DNA from: Candidatus Wallbacteria bacterium
GTDB lineage: Bacteria > Muiribacteriota > UBA6191 > JACPRK01
Assembly: GCA_016213845.1 (NCBI GenBank)
Contig: JACQZN010000028.1
Location: 186,001 to 250,000 of the forward strand
Length of the DNA: 64,000 nucleotides
Reading direction: 5' to 3'
Below are positions 60,415 to 64,000 of the stretch, in pieces; within the stretch, counting starts at the first letter, position 1; each line of letters begins with the position of its first letter. The position numbers were made by a program, and so were the translations under genes. The notes under the pieces are model-generated. The model ran no database searches, was not told the DNA's origin, and was given only the letters and a program-made list of their open reading frames with translations.

Positions 60415-62148
60415 TCACTGGCGCGCGAGCAGCCGGGCGGATTCGAGGCGATGATTGCCCGCGGCCCGCACGGTGACGTGAAGAACGGCGCATGCCAGGA
60501 AGGCCGGGTCGAGCTCGACGGCGTCCGTGCCCAGCGCCAGCGTCTGCACGAGCCCGGCGTTGCCCCCGGAAGCGGTCACCCTCACTTCTGCGCTGGCTCC
60601 GGACAGGGGAGGGACGAGCTTCGCCTCCAGCGCCAGGCCGCGCGCCAGCGGGTCGTCGGGCACGCGGAGCCCGATCTCGCCGACGACCGGGTCGGCGGCC
60701 CCACCCGCGCGGCCCGTGCGCAGACTCAGCAGCACGGCCCGGTCCTTCGCCTCCAGGCGCAGGGTAGAGGGCAACGGCCCGGCCAGGTAAGGGGCGAGCC
60801 GGCTCATGGCCTCCGGCCCGGGCGGCACCGAGCGCAACGCCGCACAGAGGTGACCTTCGAACGGCCCGAGCTGGAACCGCCCTCCCCCCGGTAGTCGCGT
60901 GGCGATCGAGAACCGATCCTTGGGGCCGGAAACGATACGAAAGAGTCGATGGGTCGTGTGACTCCCTGACCATGCCGCCTCGGGGCCGCCCTCCTCTTCG
61001 AGCCGGGCCTCGGCTTCTCGACCCAGGCGCAATGACACAGCACACACCTTGCCCGATCGCGTCAGCTCGAAGGCTAGCCCCGTCGCCTCGGCACGCACCG
61101 GCTGCTTCGACCCCGCGCTGAGCCCTGCGGGCGCTTCCGGGCCGTTCATCTTGCAGAGCAGGAACACCCCGGCGGCGGCCGTAGCGGCGGCCAGCAGCAG
61201 AGGCCACCGACGCCGGGTAGGTCCGGCCGATGGCGTGACGGCGTCGGCCGGCGCCAGCGGGCGCGTGGGAATCCGAACCGTCCCTCCGTCGGCCGCTGGC
61301 GCCGCAAGGGGCCGCACGGGCCGGGAGCGCACCCCTCGGAGAATGGCCGCGAGACGATCCGAAACCTGGCGCACCGAGGCCGGGCGATCCTGCGGCGTCT
61401 TCTCGAGCATCGAGAGCACCAGGGTCCGCAGGTCGTCCGGCACCTCGGGCGCTCCGTCAGGAAATGTCGTGACCACGTGGGTTAGCTGCAACTTGCAGGC
61501 CTCGGCGGGACTGCCGCCGCGGAACGGATTGACGCCGCTCATAGCCTCGTAGAGCACGACCCCCAGCGAGTAGAGGTCGGAGAGCGGGTCGCACGTCCCG
61601 CTGAAGCACTGCTCAGGCGCCGAGTACGCCGGCGTCCCGATGTACTCGCCTGGCGCCGTCAGGCTGCTTGCGGCCAACCGGCTGAAGCCGAAGTCGATCA
61701 GCTTGGCGCCGCCCTGGGCGCCGATGAGGATGTTCCCGGGCTTCACGTCGCGATGGATGACGCCGGCGTCGTGTACGGCCGCCAGCGCCTCTGCCACGTC
61801 GCGGCCAACGCGGGCGGTCTCCCGCCAGGGCAGCGCTCTTCTCTCCTGGAGCACCGAGGCCAGAGAGGCGCCGGGTTCGAAGAGTGTAGCCATGTAGTGG
61901 CGCCCGCCGGCCTGCCCGAAGTCGATCAACCGGGCAATACCCGGATGATCGAGGCTCGAGAGCACCCGCGCCTCTCGGAGGAACCTGGCCTCGAGATCGC
62001 CCTCGATGGCACGGAGCAGCTTCACGACCACGTTGCGTCCGAGCGTGCTCTGCTTCCCCAGGTAAACGACGCTCGTGGCTCCCTTGCCGAGCCACTCGAC
62101 GAAGGCGAACTTCGCCAGCAGCTCCTCCGGAATCTGGCTGGAGCCCAT
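60415..62148 (-). CDS. Membrane-anchored Ser/Thr protein kinase
   Basis: The product is 577 residues. The kinase domain (~13-275) has GKGATSVVYLG, K43, HRDVKPGN with D134, DFG 152-154 and APE 177-179. A Pro-rich juxtamembrane region leads to one helix (~313-333). The external domain (~340-577) is beta-rich with no recognised motif. It starts two bases before the end of the FHA activator gene region, so the two are almost certainly translated together. The FHA domain next door is a natural reader of its phosphothreonine products. Confidence 0.93.
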   Translation of the reverse strand: MGSSQIPEELLAKFAFVEWLGKGATSVVYLGKQSTLGRNVVVKLLRAIEGDLEARFLREARVLSSLDHPGIARLIDFGQAGGRHYMATLFEPGASLASVLQERRALPWRETARVGRDVAEALAAVHDAGVIHRDVKPGNILIGAQGGAKLIDFGFSRLAASSLTAPGEYIGTPAYSAPEQCFSGTCDPLSDLYSLGVVLYEAMSGVNPFRGGSPAEACKLQLTHVVTTFPDGAPEVPDDLRTLVLSMLEKTPQDRPASVRQVSDRLAAILRGVRSRPVRPLAAPAADGGTVRIPTRPLAPADAVTPSAGPTRRRWPLLLAAATAAAGVFLLCKMNGPEAPAGLSAGSKQPVRAEATGLAFELTRSGKVCAVSLRLGREAEARLEEEGGPEAAWSGSHTTHRLFRIVSGPKDRFSIATRLPGGGRFQLGPFEGHLCAALRSVPPGPEAMSRLAPYLAGPLPSTLRLEAKDRAVLLSLRTGRAGGAADPVVGEIGLRVPDDPLARGLALEAKLVPPLSGASAEVRVTASGGNAGLVQTLALGTDAVELDPAFLACAVLHVTVRAAGNHRLESARLLARQ

Positions 62149-62150
62149 GC

Positions 62151-63470
62151 TCAGCTTGCGCCCGGCTTGAAGGAGGCGAGCCTGCGCTTCAGCGTCGAGA
62201 GCGAGATGCCGAGCTCGCGGGCGGCCGCAGCCTTGTTGCCCCGGGTGCGCTCGAGCGCGGCGAGCATCATCCGGCGCTCGGCTTCCTCGAGGGTCCCCGC
62301 CTGGGCGAGAGTGCGGGCCGGCGATGCCGTCGAATCCCCCCGGGCAAGCTCGAGATCCTCCGGGCGCGCGGGGCGTCCGCGGCAGACGATTCCGAGCCGC
62401 TCGACCGAGTTGCGCAGGGCTCGGACGTTGCCGGGCCAGTCGTTGCGCACGAGCTCCTGGAGAGCGGCCCCTTCGATGCGGCAGTCGGGAGCGAGCTTGG
62501 TCGCGAAGTGGCGCACCAGCAGCGGAATGTCCTCCCGGCGTTCGCGCAGCGGCGGAAGCCGCAGCCTGACGACTGCGACGCGATGATAGAGGTCCTCGCG
62601 AAAGCGCCCTTCGTCCACCGAGCGGCGCAGGTCGCGGTTTGTGGCGACGACCACGCGAACATCGAGCGGCACGGGCTTGTCGGAGCCGACGGGCGTCACC
62701 TCGCGGCTCTCGAGCGCGCGCAGAAGATTCGGCTGCAACGCCAGCGGCAGCTCACCGAACTCGTCGATGAAGAGCGTGCCCAGGTTCGCCCGTCGGAAAG
62801 CGCCCTCCCTGGCCTCGGCGGCGCCCGTGAAGGCTCCCCGGGCGTGGCCGAAGAGCTCGCTGCGGATCAGCTCCTGGCTGGTGGCCGCTGCGTCGAAAAC
62901 GACCAGCGGGCCCGCGCGGCCCGAGAGCTCGTGGAGCGCCCTGGCGGCCAGCTCCTTGCCGGTCCCCGATTCACCCTCGATGAGCACCGGCGCAGCCGTG
63001 GGCGCCACGGCGCGAATCAATCCGTAGAGAGCACGCATCGCCGCGCTGGCGCCGATCAGCGGGCCAAGAGCGCTCTCCTCCTGAGCGACCGCGTAGCGGC
63101 TCTCCGTGCGTTGCTGGATCTCGAGGACGGTCTCGCCGAGTCGTACCTGGCTCCCCGAGCGCACGTAGCTCTCCCGGATGCGCACGCCGTCGACGAAGGT
63201 GCCGTTGCTGCTCTGCTGATCCACGATCAGCCAGTCGGCCCCCTCGCGCACCAGCCGCGCGTGGTGGCGGGAGACGGTGCGGTCGGTCAGGACGACGTCG
63301 TTTTCGGGCCCGGAGCCCAGCCGCAGGGTGGCGGCCGGCAGGTCGAAACGGCGTCCGCAGTCGGCTCCAGCAAGCACGCTGACGCGAAAGCCGGGCAGCT
63401 CGATGAGAGTTGCCCAGCTTTCGCCCAGCCGCACCCGCCGGGTCCAGCTGCCGTCTTCGCTTTCGGCCAT
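62151..63470 (-). CDS. FHA-domain sigma-54-dependent activator
   Basis: The product is 439 residues. The FHA domain (~45-118) keeps the phosphothreonine-binding Ser67/Arg68/His69 (VSRHHARL) and SSNGTFVDG. The AAA+ domain (~140-370) has Walker A GESGTGKE (166-173), an intact GAFTGA loop (212-217) and Walker B TLFIDEF. A Fis-type helix-turn-helix (~405-435) has NKAAAARELGISLSTLKRRL. There is no receiver domain; input is phosphopeptide binding, as in Myxococcus-type activators. It is the first gene of the kinase operon. This canonical activator contrasts with the NAFNNA one at 32844. Confidence 0.95.
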   Translation of the reverse strand: MAESEDGSWTRRVRLGESWATLIELPGFRVSVLAGADCGRRFDLPAATLRLGSGPENDVVLTDRTVSRHHARLVREGADWLIVDQQSSNGTFVDGVRIRESYVRSGSQVRLGETVLEIQQRTESRYAVAQEESALGPLIGASAAMRALYGLIRAVAPTAAPVLIEGESGTGKELAARALHELSGRAGPLVVFDAAATSQELIRSELFGHARGAFTGAAEAREGAFRRANLGTLFIDEFGELPLALQPNLLRALESREVTPVGSDKPVPLDVRVVVATNRDLRRSVDEGRFREDLYHRVAVVRLRLPPLRERREDIPLLVRHFATKLAPDCRIEGAALQELVRNDWPGNVRALRNSVERLGIVCRGRPARPEDLELARGDSTASPARTLAQAGTLEEAERRMMLAALERTRGNKAAAARELGISLSTLKRRLASFKPGAS

Positions 63471-63527
63471 CGACGCAAGCTTACGGGGAGCCCCTGAGCG
63501 GGCGCAACGATGCCACGCTGCACACGC

Positions 63528-63896
63528 CTACTTGCTTGCGGTGTCGGAGTCGCGCGCCGCCAGCAGCGCCGGCGCGGTGCTTCGGGTGGCGAGAGCGTAG
63601 GTCCGCCCTGCGGCACGCTGCACGACCTTCACGCGGGCCCTCAGACCGTTGTCGGTTTCGCGGACGGCAACGCGGACCACCGTGCGCAAGCGGGGGACCG
63701 CCAGCTTGGACGCGACGGCAGGCGGCTGGCCGATGGCAGGGCTCGAGGAGACGGGGCTGGGCTGGGTGCTGACGGGGCCTGACGGCGCGACCGGGGTCGC
63801 CGGCACGCGGGTCCGCACCCGGACCACGGTCCTGGCCCGCCAGCCGGCCGCCGTGAAGGAAAGGGCCACGACCACCAACAGAATCAACTTGCGCAT
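63528..63896 (-). CDS. Small exported protein of unknown function
   Basis: The product is 122 residues from the ATG at 63896, supported by a GAGGAG ribosome site. A signal helix (~3-18) is followed by Val/Arg-rich strands and a Pro/Ser linker (~32-60), then a short C-terminal beta region (RTVVRVAVRETDNGLRARVK). No known motif is present. It lies upstream of the FHA activator gene on the same strand with a 57-base gap. The last ~100 bases of the window after it show nothing I can support. Confidence 0.6.
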   Translation of the reverse strand: MRKLILLVVVALSFTAAGWRARTVVRVRTRVPATPVAPSGPVSTQPSPVSSSPAIGQPPAVASKLAVPRLRTVVRVAVRETDNGLRARVKVVQRAAGRTYALATRSTAPALLAARDSDTASK

Positions 63897-64000
63897 CTCG
63901 GTCTCCTCTCTGTCACCCGTCTCGTTTGGGACGGCACTCCCCAAGGCAACGCCCGTGCCAGGAGCTGAGCGCAGCGCTGGAGCGGCGCCGGAGCGCGATC

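Noticed and set aside
58912-60894. 660-codon plus-strand open frame
   Set aside because: It is antisense to two Ser/Thr kinase genes with complete catalytic motifs and has low-complexity Gly/Arg/Gln content.
1-64000. tRNA, rRNA, prophage, integrase or transposase genes
   Set aside because: I looked for T-loop and acceptor patterns, rRNA-like stretches and phage or transposase motifs and saw none.

Overview
The window is a GC-rich bacterial chromosome segment with about 55 protein-coding genes. I see no rRNA, tRNA, CRISPR array, prophage or insertion sequence. Outer-membrane barrel-like proteins, lipoproteins and periplasmic enzymes indicate a two-membrane cell. The signalling is complex: Ser/Thr kinases, an FHA-type sigma-54 activator, a TPR histidine kinase, SpoIIE-type phosphatases and CheY/CheC/CheR. 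Together with a prepilin and many exported proteins of unknown function, this fits Myxococcota, Acidobacteriota or a related candidate phylum. No marker gene here settles the phylum.

Layout. 1-3.2 kb: end of a receiver/DHp/receiver protein, a prepilin and a barrel-like protein. 3.3-11.1 kb: a tightly overlapping run of hutU, hutI, dnaE and a histidinol-dehydrogenase homologue that has lost its key residues. 11.4-18.6 kb: a small ORF with its own promoter and terminator, then five overlapping genes for exported proteins (phosphatase, unknown, TPR, alkaline-phosphatase superfamily, DUF3047-like). Four of these five share a short motif just after the signal peptide. 18.6-24 kb: a desaturase, a long palindrome, an exported coiled-coil protein, and a thioredoxin/permease metal-handling group. 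24-31.4 kb: a REC-SpoIIE-HATPase regulator, miaB, a ComEA-like protein, recJ and a cheR-cheC-cheY trio.

31.5-37.6 kb holds the most unusual locus. It is a four-gene minus-strand operon: a highly divergent sigma-54 (RpoN-like) protein, a TPR histidine kinase, an NtrC-type regulator whose GAFTGA loop reads NAFNNA, and pspA. Region I of sigma-54 is the partner of the GAFTGA loop, so divergence of both in one operon suggests a private, insulated sigma-54-like envelope-stress circuit. A second activator in the window (62-63.5 kb) keeps a normal GAFTGA loop, so a conventional RpoN probably exists elsewhere in the genome.

37.8-47.2 kb: tandem cyclophilins, a flavoprotein, a YfhO-type membrane protein, a ThiF/MoeB enzyme, a zinc-ribbon membrane pair and a thioesterase. 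47.3-57.2 kb: cell-envelope genes, including a carboxypeptidase-regulatory-repeat lipoprotein, an amidase, a barrel protein, a TolB-like propeller, a membrane-anchored subtilase and a YihY family protein. 57.2-63.9 kb: rfbC, two receptor-like Ser/Thr kinases (one with an Asp-box sensor domain) and the FHA activator.

The gaps at 21.99, 31.9-32.15 and 49.95-50.17 kb carry strict 7-bp-period repeat arrays. At two of these loci the arrays have the same composite order and lie between convergent genes, which suggests a dispersed intergenic element.
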